NCBI GenBank assembly: GCA_021818505.1
Contig: JAKADX010000016.1
Location: forward strand, 1-64,000
Source of the DNA: Pseudomonadota bacterium
GTDB taxonomy: Bacteria > Pseudomonadota > Alphaproteobacteria > Acetobacterales > Acetobacteraceae
Reading direction: 5' to 3'
Length of the DNA stretch: 64,000 nt
Numbering within the stretch: position 1 is the stretch's first letter; each line of letters starts with the position of its first letter. A model generated the notes under the pieces. That model did not search any database. It was not told the origin of the DNA and saw nothing but the letters and a program-made list of their open reading frames with translations. Positions 1 through 8,220 of the stretch are shown piece by piece. Made by a program: the position numbers and the translations under genes.

Positions 1-564
<564 letters not shown>

Positions 565-593
565 GGCCGCGCGCCCGGTTTCGCCGATCAGGT

Positions 594-623
594 CGGCCCT
601 CTCCCGCAGTCGGAAGAGGGCCG
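594..623. terminator. Hairpin between convergent glmS and DUF4440 gene
   Basis: CGGCCCTCT pairs perfectly with AGAGGGCCG around a 12-base loop, 30 bases after the glmS stop and just before the end of the convergent gene. There is no clear U-run, so it may act as a bidirectional structural terminator. It also resembles the ACCCTCTCC...GGAGAGGGT palindrome seen at 15364. Confidence 0.45.
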
Positions 624-648
624 GCATCCGCAGGGGACGTGCCGCCGA

Positions 649-1107
649 CTATTTTTCGGCCGGCGTCGCCATGTTCCACGTATCGGCCAGATATCGCCAC
701 TCTCCGCCGTCGCGGACGACGATAGCGAGATACGTGCCACCCATGCGCGTCGCGGCTGCGCCGTTCTCGCCAGGGATATCCCCGGTCCAGCTTCCCACAT
801 CGAGGACCATGTCCGAGCCGATCATTTTTGCGTCCGACATCGACATTTGCAGATTCGTCGCCTTGTTCTTCACAAATTCTTCGTAGAATTTTCGGATATT
901 TCCTTCACCCTTAATCGGCTGTGTGGCCCCTTGCGGAAGAAATGCGGCGTCCTTCAGGTAGAGTTTGGTCAGGGCAGCGGCATCGCCTGCATCGTAGGCC
1001 GCCTTCCATTTCTGGGTGACTTCCTGGGAGACGGACCGCGCGTCGTCGGCGAAGGCCGGCAGGGAAAAGGCAACCGCGAGGGCGGCGGCCATCATTGACG
1101 TTTTCAT
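649..1107 (-). CDS. Exported DUF4440/SnoaL-like (NTF2 fold) protein
   Basis: A 152-residue protein. The first ~20 residues (MKTSMMAAALAVAFSLPAFA) form a signal peptide with an AFA cleavage site, so the product is probably periplasmic. The rest fits the small NTF2-like DUF4440/SgcJ family: WKAAYDAGDAAALTKLYLKDA near the N-terminus, a central IKGEGNIRKFYEEF segment, and a C-terminal GEWRYLADTWN strand. The track start at 1188 is too early. The ATG at 1107 is preceded by AGAGGA at good spacing and begins the signal peptide. Members range from enzymes to ligand binders, so no reaction is assigned. It converges on glmS and diverges from the semialdehyde dehydrogenase gene. Confidence 0.8.
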   Translation of the reverse strand: MKTSMMAAALAVAFSLPAFADDARSVSQEVTQKWKAAYDAGDAAALTKLYLKDAAFLPQGATQPIKGEGNIRKFYEEFVKNKATNLQMSMSDAKMIGSDMVLDVGSWTGDIPGENGAAATRMGGTYLAIVVRDGGEWRYLADTWNMATPAEK

Positions 1108-1429
1108 GGGCTTCCTCTTTTGCTGATTATTGGCTGACAGAACATTCAATTCCCGGTTCCAAATCGGGAATCTGCTCATACAACCCACTCGTACAGATTA
1201 GTTCATGTAGAAGCCCGCCATGAAATGTCCACGATTAAACATCCAATACACGGAATTCTGAGAGCATGATTTGCATTGCCATCTGTCACGCCCAGATGAC
1301 CCGCGAATACGATCTCTGGACGCCGGGCCGATTTGTGCGCCCGCGAGGCAAGGTCATGGTCCGCTCCGCCGGCTGACAGCCGCCCTGTGCTGGCCTATCT
1401 GTGGCGGGAACCGTCAGAGGAGGTCCGCC
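1108..1429. other. Intergenic region between divergent genes
   Basis: 322 bases separate the start of the exported DUF4440 gene from the succinate-semialdehyde dehydrogenase start. The stretch from about 1180 to 1275 is AT-richer than its surroundings and is the likely place for both promoters. I could not identify a convincing promoter pair, operator or RNA. The in-frame extension to 1271 in the ORF track is not supported because a strong AGAGGAGG sits just before 1430. Confidence 0.5.
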
Positions 1430-2908
1430 ATGCTGACCCAAGCCGCCCCGTTGCCCCTGCATGATGCCAGCCTGTTCCGTCAGACGAACTGCATCGACGG
1501 CAAATGGGTCGAGGCTGACAGCGGCCGCACCCTCACGGTGGTGAACCCGGCCACCGGCGAGGCGCTCGGCACGGTTCCCGCCATGTCGGCCGCGGAAACC
1601 CGCCGCGCCATCGAGGCCGCCAACCGCGCCCTGCCGGAGTGGCGTGCCCGCACGGCCAAGGAGCGTGCGGCAGTCCTGCGCAAGCTCTACGACCTGATGC
1701 TGGCCAACCAGGACGATCTCGCCGTCATCATGACCGCCGAGCAGGGCAAGCCGTTGGCCGAGAGCCGTGGCGAGATTCTCTACGCGGCCAGCTTCATCGA
1801 GTGGTTCGCCGAGGAGGGCAAGCGCGTCTATGGCGACGTGATCCCGCAGAACGCGCGCGGCCGGCGCATCATCGTGCAGAAGCAGCCGATCGGCGTGTTC
1901 GCCGCGATCACGCCGTGGAACTTCCCCGCCGCCATGATCACGCGCAAGACCGGCCCCGGCTGGGCCGCCGGCTGCACCGGCGTGATTCGACCCGCGAGCC
2001 AGACACCGTTTTCAGCCCTCGCGATCGCCGTGCTGGCCGAGCGCGCCGGGATGCCGCCGGGCGTGTGCAACGTCATCACCGGCCCATCGGGCGAGGTCGG
2101 CGGCGAACTCACCTCCAACCCGATCGTGCGCAAGCTGACCTTCACCGGCTCGACCGAGGTGGGTGCCAAGCTGCTCGCCCAATGCGCGCCGACCATCAAG
2201 AAGACCAGCATGGAACTGGGCGGCAACGCGCCGTTCATCGTGTTCGATGACGCCGATCTCGACGCGGCGGTGCAGGGCGCGATGTTGAGCAAGTACCGCA
2301 ACGCCGGCCAGACCTGCGTGTGCGCCAACCGCATCCTGGTGCAGGACGGCGTGTACGACGCCTTCGCCGACAAGCTGCTCGCCGCCGTCGCCAAGCTGAC
2401 GGTCGGCAACGGCATGCAGGACGGCGTGACGCAGGGGCCGCTGATCAATGCCGACGCGGTCCGCAAGGTCGAGGAGCACATCGCCGATGCGCAGGCCAAA
2501 GGCGCCAGGGTGATCGCCGGCGGCAAGCGCCATGCGCTCGGCGGCACGTTCTTCGAGCCGACAGTCCTGGTCAACGTGCCGCGCGACGCCGCGATCTTCC
2601 ACGAGGAGACGTTCGGCCCGGTGGCGCCGCTGTTCCGCTTCAAGACCGAGGAGGAGGCGGTGCGCATGGCCAACGACACCGAGTTCGGGCTTGCCGCCTA
2701 TTTCTACGCCCGCGACGTGGGGCGAATCTTCCGCGTCGCCGAGGCGCTGGAATACGGCATCGTCGGCATCAACGAGGGCATCATCTCCACCGAGGTGGCG
2801 CCGTTCGGCGGCGTGAAATCCTCTGGTCTCGGCCGCGAGGGATCGAAATACGGCATCGAGGACTATCTGGAGATCAAATACATGGCGCTCGGCGGCATCG
2901 GCACCTGA
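1430..2908 (+). CDS. gabD: NAD(P)-dependent succinate-semialdehyde dehydrogenase
   Basis: A 492-residue aldehyde dehydrogenase of the GabD type, expected to oxidise succinate semialdehyde to succinate in GABA/4-aminobutyrate breakdown. Visible family elements are PWNFPAAMITRKTGP, FTGSTEVG, the general-base Glu in MELGGNAPF (about residue 262) and the catalytic Cys in NAGQTCVCANR (about 295). The C-terminus has FGGVKSSGLGREGS and GIEDYLEIKYM, typical of SSADH. The start is ATG 1430 after AGAGGAGG; the track ORF begins upstream. The usually invariant Lys of the (V/I)xKPA cofactor motif reads Arg here (GVIRPASQTP, residue ~187). Glutathione reductase follows 2 bases after the stop, suggesting co-transcription. 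Confidence 0.9.
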   Translation: MLTQAAPLPLHDASLFRQTNCIDGKWVEADSGRTLTVVNPATGEALGTVPAMSAAETRRAIEAANRALPEWRARTAKERAAVLRKLYDLMLANQDDLAVIMTAEQGKPLAESRGEILYAASFIEWFAEEGKRVYGDVIPQNARGRRIIVQKQPIGVFAAITPWNFPAAMITRKTGPGWAAGCTGVIRPASQTPFSALAIAVLAERAGMPPGVCNVITGPSGEVGGELTSNPIVRKLTFTGSTEVGAKLLAQCAPTIKKTSMELGGNAPFIVFDDADLDAAVQGAMLSKYRNAGQTCVCANRILVQDGVYDAFADKLLAAVAKLTVGNGMQDGVTQGPLINADAVRKVEEHIADAQAKGARVIAGGKRHALGGTFFEPTVLVNVPRDAAIFHEETFGPVAPLFRFKTEEEAVRMANDTEFGLAAYFYARDVGRIFRVAEALEYGIVGINEGIISTEVAPFGGVKSSGLGREGSKYGIEDYLEIKYMALGGIGT

Positions 2909-2910
2909 GC

Positions 2911-4344
2911 GTGGCTTACGACTTCGATCTGTTCGTGATCGGCGGCGGCAGCGCGGGCGTGCGATGCGCCCGCATCGCCGCCGGCCACGGCGCGCGCGTC
3001 GGCATCGCGGAGGCGCGGTTCTGGGGCGGCACCTGCGTCAATGTCGGCTGCGTGCCGAAGAAACTGCTGGTGATGGCGGCGGAGTACGGCGCGACGGCGC
3101 AGGACGCGCGCGGCTTCGGCTGGGAGTTTCCGCCGCCGTCGCATGACTGGCCGACGCTGCTGGCCAACAAGGACCGCGAAATCGCGCGGCTCAACAGCAT
3201 CTATCGCCGCCTGCTCGACGGCGCGGGTGCCACTGTGTTCGAGGCGGCGGCGCGCTTCGTCGATCCGCACACGCTCGATGTCGGTGGCCTGCGCGTCAGT
3301 GCCGAGCGCATCGTCATCGCGGTCGGCGGCCGGCCGGTCGTGCCGGACTTTCCGGGCGGCGAGCTGTGCGTGATCTCCGACGAGGCCTTCTTCCTGCCCG
3401 AACGGCCGCGGCGCGTGACCATGATCGGCGGCGGCTACATTGCCGTCGAGTTCGCCGGCATCTTCGCCGGCCTGGGCAGCGAGGTCGATATCGTGCTGCG
3501 CCAGGACCTGCCGCTGCGCGGGTTCGATGAAGATCTGCGCGAGGCGATGGCCGAGGCGCTGGAGTCGGAGGGAATCCGCCTGCATCGCCGCTGCCATGTC
3601 CGCGCCGTGACGGCCGAGGGCGACGCGCGGCGCGTGCGGCTCGATGACGGGACGGAGATCGCGAGCGATCTGGTGTTCGCCGCGATCGGCCGCATTCCGA
3701 ACACCGACGGACTGGGACTGGCGCAGGCCGGGGTTGCCGTCAACGGCTTCGGCGCGGTCACGGTGGATGCCGCGCAGCGGACCAGCGTGCCGCAGATCTA
3801 CGCGATCGGCGACGTGACCGACCGGCTGAACCTGACGCCGGTGGCCACCGCCGAGGGCCACGCGCTCGCCGACGCGCTGTTCGGCCCGGGACCGCGGCAA
3901 TGGGCGATGGACCGGGTGGCGACGGCGGTGTTCTCCTCCCCCCCGCTGGCGACCGTGGGGCTGACCGAGCACGAAGCGGCGGCACGCGGGCCGGCGGACA
4001 TCTACCTCACGCGCTTCACGCCCATGCGCCACGCGCTGACCGGCCGTGCGCGGCGGACGTTGATGAAGCTGGTGGTCGATCAGCAGACCCAGGCGGTGCT
4101 CGGCGCGCACATGCTGGGCGATGATGCGCCCGAGATCATCCAGGGCCTGTCCATCGCCATCAACTGCGGTGCCACCAAGGCGGATTTCGACCGCACCGTC
4201 GGCATCCACCCGACCGCGGCGGAGGAGTTTGTCACGTTGCGCGCCCGCACCCGCGTCGCCGAAGGCCCGATGCCGGCAGCGCCGGCGGAGACCGTGATGA
4301 CGCCGGCCGAGATCGGCGCCGCCGAGGCCGGGGTGGGCGGCTGA
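2911..4344 (+). CDS. gor: Glutathione-disulfide reductase
   Basis: A 477-residue FAD/NADPH pyridine nucleotide-disulfide oxidoreductase. The N-terminal FAD motif is VIGGGSAGVRCARIA. The redox pair is in GGTCVNVGCVPKK (Cys ~42 and ~47); this CVNVGCVPKK form is characteristic of glutathione reductase rather than dihydrolipoamide dehydrogenase. A second dinucleotide site (MIGGGYIAVEFAGIFAGLG) binds NADPH, and the C-terminal VGIHPTAAEEF carries the active-site His (~433) and Glu. It regenerates GSH in the cytosol. The start is GTG 2911, directly after the gabD stop. The track ORF merges it with an out-of-frame shadow from 2320. The C-terminus extends slightly past the usual end. Confidence 0.92.
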   Translation: MAYDFDLFVIGGGSAGVRCARIAAGHGARVGIAEARFWGGTCVNVGCVPKKLLVMAAEYGATAQDARGFGWEFPPPSHDWPTLLANKDREIARLNSIYRRLLDGAGATVFEAAARFVDPHTLDVGGLRVSAERIVIAVGGRPVVPDFPGGELCVISDEAFFLPERPRRVTMIGGGYIAVEFAGIFAGLGSEVDIVLRQDLPLRGFDEDLREAMAEALESEGIRLHRRCHVRAVTAEGDARRVRLDDGTEIASDLVFAAIGRIPNTDGLGLAQAGVAVNGFGAVTVDAAQRTSVPQIYAIGDVTDRLNLTPVATAEGHALADALFGPGPRQWAMDRVATAVFSSPPLATVGLTEHEAAARGPADIYLTRFTPMRHALTGRARRTLMKLVVDQQTQAVLGAHMLGDDAPEIIQGLSIAINCGATKADFDRTVGIHPTAAEEFVTLRARTRVAEGPMPAAPAETVMTPAEIGAAEAGVGG

Positions 4345-4412
4345 GGCGCCGTGGTAGCCAACCGGCCGAAATCGGGGGATAAGGCGCGACCCTCTGACCC
4401 CTTGAGCACAGC

Positions 4413-5804
4413 GTGATGATGTCTGCCCCCTGGACCCCCGACTCCTGGCGCGCCCGCCCGATCTCCCAGGTGCCTGCCTATCCCGATCCGGCGCGGCTGG
4501 CGGCGGTGGAGGCGAAGCTGCGGCGTTATCCGCCGCTGGTGTTCGCCGGCGAGGCGCGGCGGCTCAAGGCCGCGCTGGCGCAGGTCGCCGACGGCCGCGC
4601 CTTCATCCTGCAGGGCGGAGACTGCGCCGAGAGTTTCGGCGACTTCACCGCCAACATTATCCGCGATACCTTTCGCGTGCTGCTGCAGATGGCCGTCGTG
4701 CTGACCTTCGGCGCCAGCGTGCCGGTGGTGAAGATGGGCCGCATGGCCGGGCAGTTCGCCAAGCCGCGTTCCTCCGACAGCGAGACGCAGGACGGCGAGA
4801 CGCTGCCGAGCTATCGCGGCGACATCATCAATGGGCCGGAATTCACGTCGGAGGCGCGCATCCCCGATCCGGCGCGCATGGAGACGGCGTATTTCCAGTC
4901 CGCCGGCACGCTCAACCTGCTCCGCGCGTTCGCCACCGGCGGCTACGCCGATCTGCACGAGGTGCATCGCTGGAACCTCGGATTCATCGCACGCTCGCCG
5001 ATGGCCGACCGCTATCGCGACCTCGCCGCGCGCATCGACGAGACGCTGGGCTTCATGGCCGCCTGCGGCATGACCAGCGCCACCACGCCGCAGATCCGCG
5101 AGACCGATTTCTTCACCAGCCACGAGGCGTTGCTGCTGCCCTATGAGCAGGCGCTGACGCGCGTCGATTCGACGACCGGCGACTGGTACGCCTGCTCGGC
5201 GCATTTCCTCTGGATCGGCGATCGCACCCGCCAGCCGGACGGCGCGCATGTCGAGTTCCTGCGCGGCGTGAACAACCCGATCGGGCTGAAGGTCGGACCG
5301 AGCACGAGTGCCGATGACCTGCTGCGCCTGATCGACGCGCTCAACCCGCAGGACGAGCCGGGGCGGCTGACACTCATCAGCCGCATGGGGGCCGACAAGG
5401 TTGGCCGCCTGCTGCCGCCGCTGCTGCGCGCGGTGCGCCGCGAGGGGCGGCGCGTGCTGTGGCTGTGCGACCCGATGCACGGCAACACCATCTCCACCGC
5501 CGCGCGGCTCAAGACGCGCAGCTTCGATGCGATTCTCGCCGAGGTGCGCGGGTTCTTCGACGCCCATGCCGAGGAAGGCACCTGGGCCGGCGGCGTGCAT
5601 GTCGAGATGACCGGGCGCGACGTGACCGAATGTGTCGGCGGCGCGCACCGGCTGACGGAGGCCGATCTCGCGCGCAGCTATGAGACCTTCTGCGACCCGC
5701 GGCTGAATGCCGAGCAGTCGCTGGAACTCGCGTTCCTGGTTGCCGAGGAATTGAAGGCGCGGCGGCAGCCCGCGCACGAGATGCCGGCGGTGGCGGCGCA
5801 GTAG
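4413..5804 (+). CDS. aroG: Class II 3-deoxy-7-phosphoheptulonate (DAHP) synthase
   Basis: A protein of about 460 residues catalysing the first step of the shikimate pathway (PEP + erythrose-4-phosphate). The plant/mycobacterial class II signatures are clear: [10 protein letters not shown] (metal-binding Cys), the RMGADKV substrate loop, [11 protein letters not shown] (metal-binding His) and [15 protein letters not shown] (metal-binding Glu). The start could be GTG 4413 or the following ATG 4416 or 4419. No strong ribosome site separates them. It is followed after 2 bases by the nicotinate phosphoribosyltransferase gene, so the two are probably co-transcribed. No fused regulatory domain is seen beyond the family's own N-terminal extension. 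Confidence 0.93.
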   Translation: MMMSAPWTPDSWRARPISQVPAYPDPARLAAVEAKLRRYPPLVFAGEARRLKAALAQVADGRAFILQGGDCAESFGDFTANIIRDTFRVLLQMAVVLTFGASVPVVKMGRMAGQFAKPRSSDSETQDGETLPSYRGDIINGPEFTSEARIPDPARMETAYFQSAGTLNLLRAFATGGYADLHEVHRWNLGFIARSPMADRYRDLAARIDETLGFMAACGMTSATTPQIRETDFFTSHEALLLPYEQALTRVDSTTGDWYACSAHFLWIGDRTRQPDGAHVEFLRGVNNPIGLKVGPSTSADDLLRLIDALNPQDEPGRLTLISRMGADKVGRLLPPLLRAVRREGRRVLWLCDPMHGNTISTAARLKTRSFDAILAEVRGFFDAHAEEGTWAGGVHVEMTGRDVTECVGGAHRLTEADLARSYETFCDPRLNAEQSLELAFLVAEELKARRQPAHEMPAVAAQ

Positions 5805-5806
5805 CG

Positions 5807-6967
5807 ATGAGCGGGAGTGACGCCGCGTCCGACGATCTCGGCCGCGACATCGCCGCCCGCACCGACGTGTATTTCAACCGCACGCGTCAGGTGGTGATGC
5901 GCTTCGGCGACAAGCGCGTCACTTACGCCGTATTCCTCCGCCGCCCCGTCATCTCCGCCCCGCGCCTGGCGCTGGAGTGGCTCCAGCGCGTCGCGGCCGC
6001 GCGTGCGACCGAATTCGACATCGACCTGGTGCAGCCGGAGGGGGTGTGGACCGGCGCCGGCGAGCCGATTGCCTACATCACCGGCAGCCTGATGCACCTG
6101 GCGGACCTGGAAACCATCCTGCTGCAAAAGCTCGGTCCGGCCTGTGTCGCCGCGCACAACGCCTACCAGATGTCGATGGCGCTGCCGAAGATCGCCTTTC
6201 TGGCGATGGACGCGCGCCACTGCGCCGGGGCGGAGATGCAGGACATGATGGCCTATGCCGCCAGCGTCGGCAGTGCTGCGGCGCAGCGGGAGGGCGCGGT
6301 CGGCTTCGTCGGCAACGCCAATGACGGCACGGCGCACTGGTTCGGCGCCGCGGCCGGGCGCGGCACCATGCCGCACGCGCTCATTGGCTATGCGGGATCG
6401 ACGGTCCGCGCCGCCGAGATGTTCCGGGAGACTTTCCCGGACGAGCCGCTCACGGTGCTGACAGACTATTTCGGGCGCGAGATCGGCGATGGGCTGGCCG
6501 TCTGCCGCCGCTTTCCCGACCTCGCGGCGTCCGGGCGGCTCTCGGTGCGCCTCGATACGCATGGCGGGCGGTTCCTGGAGGGGCTGGATCCGGCGGAGAG
6601 CTACGCGGTGCTGGAGCGGCACGCGCCGGGCGCCATCCGCCGCTACCGCAGTGAGACCGAGCTTCGCTACCTGGTGGGCACCGGCGTCTCCGCCGCCGCA
6701 ATCTGGCGCATGCGCGAGGTGCTGGACGAGGCCGGATTTTCCACCGTGCGGATCGTGGTGAGTTCAGGTTTCAACGTCGAGAAATGCCGTGTCATGGCCG
6801 ATGCCCGCGCGCCCATCGACCTGGTCGGCACCGGCAGCTTCCTGCCTGATCTGTGGAGCGAAACCTACGCCACCGCCGACATCGTCGCCTATGACGGGAT
6901 GCCGATGGTCAAGGTCGGGCGCGAGTTCCTGCTGCGGCGCAACGGCGAGCGGCGGCGCGGCGGCTGA
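5807..6967 (+). CDS. pncB: Nicotinate phosphoribosyltransferase
   Basis: 386 residues. It converts nicotinate, PRPP and ATP to nicotinate mononucleotide in the NAD salvage (Preiss-Handler) pathway. Recognisable segments are ARTDVYFNRTRQVV at the N-terminus, EGVWTGAGEPIAYITGS, KLGPACVAAHNAYQMS, GTMPHALIGY, RLDTHGGRFLEG and VVSSGFNVEKC, with a phosphate-binding LVGTGSFLPDL near the C-terminus. This is the shorter alphaproteobacterial NAPRTase type. It starts 2 bases after the DAHP synthase stop. A second NAD gene, nadE, lies 3 kb downstream but is separated by minus-strand genes, so they are not one operon. A perfect GC-rich hairpin follows the gene. Confidence 0.88.
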   Translation: MSGSDAASDDLGRDIAARTDVYFNRTRQVVMRFGDKRVTYAVFLRRPVISAPRLALEWLQRVAAARATEFDIDLVQPEGVWTGAGEPIAYITGSLMHLADLETILLQKLGPACVAAHNAYQMSMALPKIAFLAMDARHCAGAEMQDMMAYAASVGSAAAQREGAVGFVGNANDGTAHWFGAAAGRGTMPHALIGYAGSTVRAAEMFRETFPDEPLTVLTDYFGREIGDGLAVCRRFPDLAASGRLSVRLDTHGGRFLEGLDPAESYAVLERHAPGAIRRYRSETELRYLVGTGVSAAAIWRMREVLDEAGFSTVRIVVSSGFNVEKCRVMADARAPIDLVGTGSFLPDLWSETYATADIVAYDGMPMVKVGREFLLRRNGERRRGG

Positions 6968-6988
6968 TTGCGCGGCGCGTACAGCAAA

Positions 6989-7015
6989 GCGCCGGACGGG
7001 AAACCCGTCCGGCGC
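6989..7015. terminator. Perfect 12-bp stem hairpin between convergent genes
   Basis: GCGCCGGACGGG and CCCGTCCGGCGC pair perfectly around an AAA loop, 22 bases after the pncB stop and 35 bases before the end of the convergent repeat-protein gene. No U-run follows on either strand, so it is a structure-only or bidirectional terminator candidate. Confidence 0.6.
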
Positions 7016-7049
7016 GGTGAGTCTGAGCCGTCGGCGTGATCGCCCGCGA

Positions 7050-7973
7050 TCACTCGCAAGCGGAGGCCGCGGCGAACTGCGGAGCCAGCGCGGCACCGCT
7101 GTCGCTGCCACGGGCGGCAAGCTGAGCCGTGGCGGCCGCGCCGCTGACCTGGCCACGCGCGGCGAGCTGCGCGTCGGTGGATTCGCCGGTGACCTGACCG
7201 CGCGCGGCGAGCTGCGCGTCAGTGGATTCGCCGGTGACCTGACCGCGCGCCGCGAGCTGCGCGTCGGTCGATTCGCCGGTGACCTGACCGCGTGCCGCGA
7301 GCTGCGCGTCGGTGGACTCACCGGTGACCTGACCGCGTGCCGCGAGCTGGGCCGCGCCGGTGTCCTGACCACGGGCGGCAAGCTGGGCCGCGCCGGCGGC
7401 GTTGCCACGCGCGGCGAGCTGTGCCTCGGTGGATTCGCCGGTGACCTGGCCGCGTGCGGCGAGCTGCGCGTCGGTCGATTCGCCGGTGACCTGGCCGCGC
7501 GCCGCGAGCTGCGCGTCGGTGGACTCACCGGTGACCTGACCGCGTGCGGCGAGCTGCGCGTCGGTGGATTCGCCGGTGACCTGGCCGCGTGCCGCGAGCT
7601 GGGCTGCGCCGGTGTCCTGACCACGGGCGGCAAGCTGGGCCGCGCCGGCGGCGTTGCCGCGTGCGGCGAGCTGGGCCTCGGTCGATTGGCCGGTGACCTG
7701 GCCGCGTGCGGCAAGCTGGGCCGCGCCGGTGTCCTTGCCACGTGCGGCAAGCTGCGCCGCGCCGGCGGCGTTACCGCGTGCGGCGAGCTGCGCCTCAGTG
7801 GACTGGCCGGTGACTTGGCCGCGTGCGGCAAGCTCGGCCGCGCCGCTGGCATTGCCGCGCGCCGCCTGTTGCATCGGCGTGCAGGGCTTCAGGCCGCTGG
7901 CGTCCTGCGCGAACGCGCCGGCAGACACCAGCAGCGCGGCGGCGGCGCTTGCGGCCAGGAAACTGAGCTTCAT
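7050..7973 (-). CDS. Exported protein made of tandem 12/15-residue AQLAARG repeats
   Basis: A 307-residue protein with no family I recognise. Residues 1-22 are a signal peptide (ending GAFA|QD). Residues ~34-294 are 19 tandem units, each opening with A(Q/E)LAARG or a variant. They are 15 residues long (AQLAARGQVTGESTD type) or 12 residues long (AQLAARGNAAGA, AQLAARGQDTGA). Long and short units are arranged in a higher-order pattern. The mature chain has only two cysteines, Cys31 just before and Cys306 just after the array. GGAGAA precedes the ATG. The signal peptide and ribosome site make this strand the coding one; the 406-aa ORF opposite is a by-product of repeat lengths divisible by three. 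Function unknown; structural or surface roles are guesses. Confidence 0.8.
   Translation of the reverse strand: MKLSFLAASAAAALLVSAGAFAQDASGLKPCTPMQQAARGNASGAAELAARGQVTGQSTEAQLAARGNAAGAAQLAARGKDTGAAQLAARGQVTGQSTEAQLAARGNAAGAAQLAARGQDTGAAQLAARGQVTGESTDAQLAARGQVTGESTDAQLAARGQVTGESTDAQLAARGQVTGESTEAQLAARGNAAGAAQLAARGQDTGAAQLAARGQVTGESTDAQLAARGQVTGESTDAQLAARGQVTGESTDAQLAARGQVTGESTDAQLAARGQVSGAAATAQLAARGSDSGAALAPQFAAASACE
7092..7838 (-). repeat. In-frame tandem minisatellite (36/45-bp units) inside the repeat protein
   Basis: Eighteen near-identical units of 45 or 36 bases lie end to end. Reading along the coding strand, the order by peptide tail is: QVTGQSTE, NAAGA, KDTGA; QVTGQSTE, NAAGA, QDTGA; QVTGESTD x3; QVTGESTE, NAAGA, QDTGA; QVTGESTD x4; QVSGAAAT; SDSGA. 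The 117-bp trio (15+12+12 residues) appears three times, so the array grew partly by duplication of multi-unit blocks. Unit lengths keep the frame, so copy-number change would lengthen or shorten the protein without breaking it. Confidence 0.92.
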
Positions 7974-8220
7974 GGTGACGTTCTCCGTGGGGATGAGTAT
8001 GCGCTTTAGGTTCGACGTGCCGGCCCAGCTTTCAAGCCCCGACCCCCCGGCCGTTCATCCGGGGTGAGGGGTGAGCCGATGCACAAGGGTCTCGGCACCA
8101 ACAACAGCGTTACGCAGCAGGGCGTTGTCTGGATGCAGCCGCACCCGACGCAGAGCGGACATGCACGTTTCCCGCGCCCGTCGGTGACGCTGCCACGCCG
8201 GCATTCCCGTGGGCGGCGCC

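Noticed and set aside
4080-5777. A 565-aa minus-strand ORF over the DAHP synthase and the end of gor
   Set aside because: It is a shadow ORF rich in His/Arg/Gly, typical of the antisense of GC-rich genes.
7092-7838. CRISPR-like regular repeats of 36-45 bases
   Set aside because: The units are contiguous, with no unique spacers, and code in frame for a repeat protein with a signal peptide.
6789-8009. A 406-aa plus-strand ORF opposite the repeat protein
   Set aside because: It has no signal peptide, family or ribosome site. Unit lengths divisible by three keep all frames open, which explains the length.
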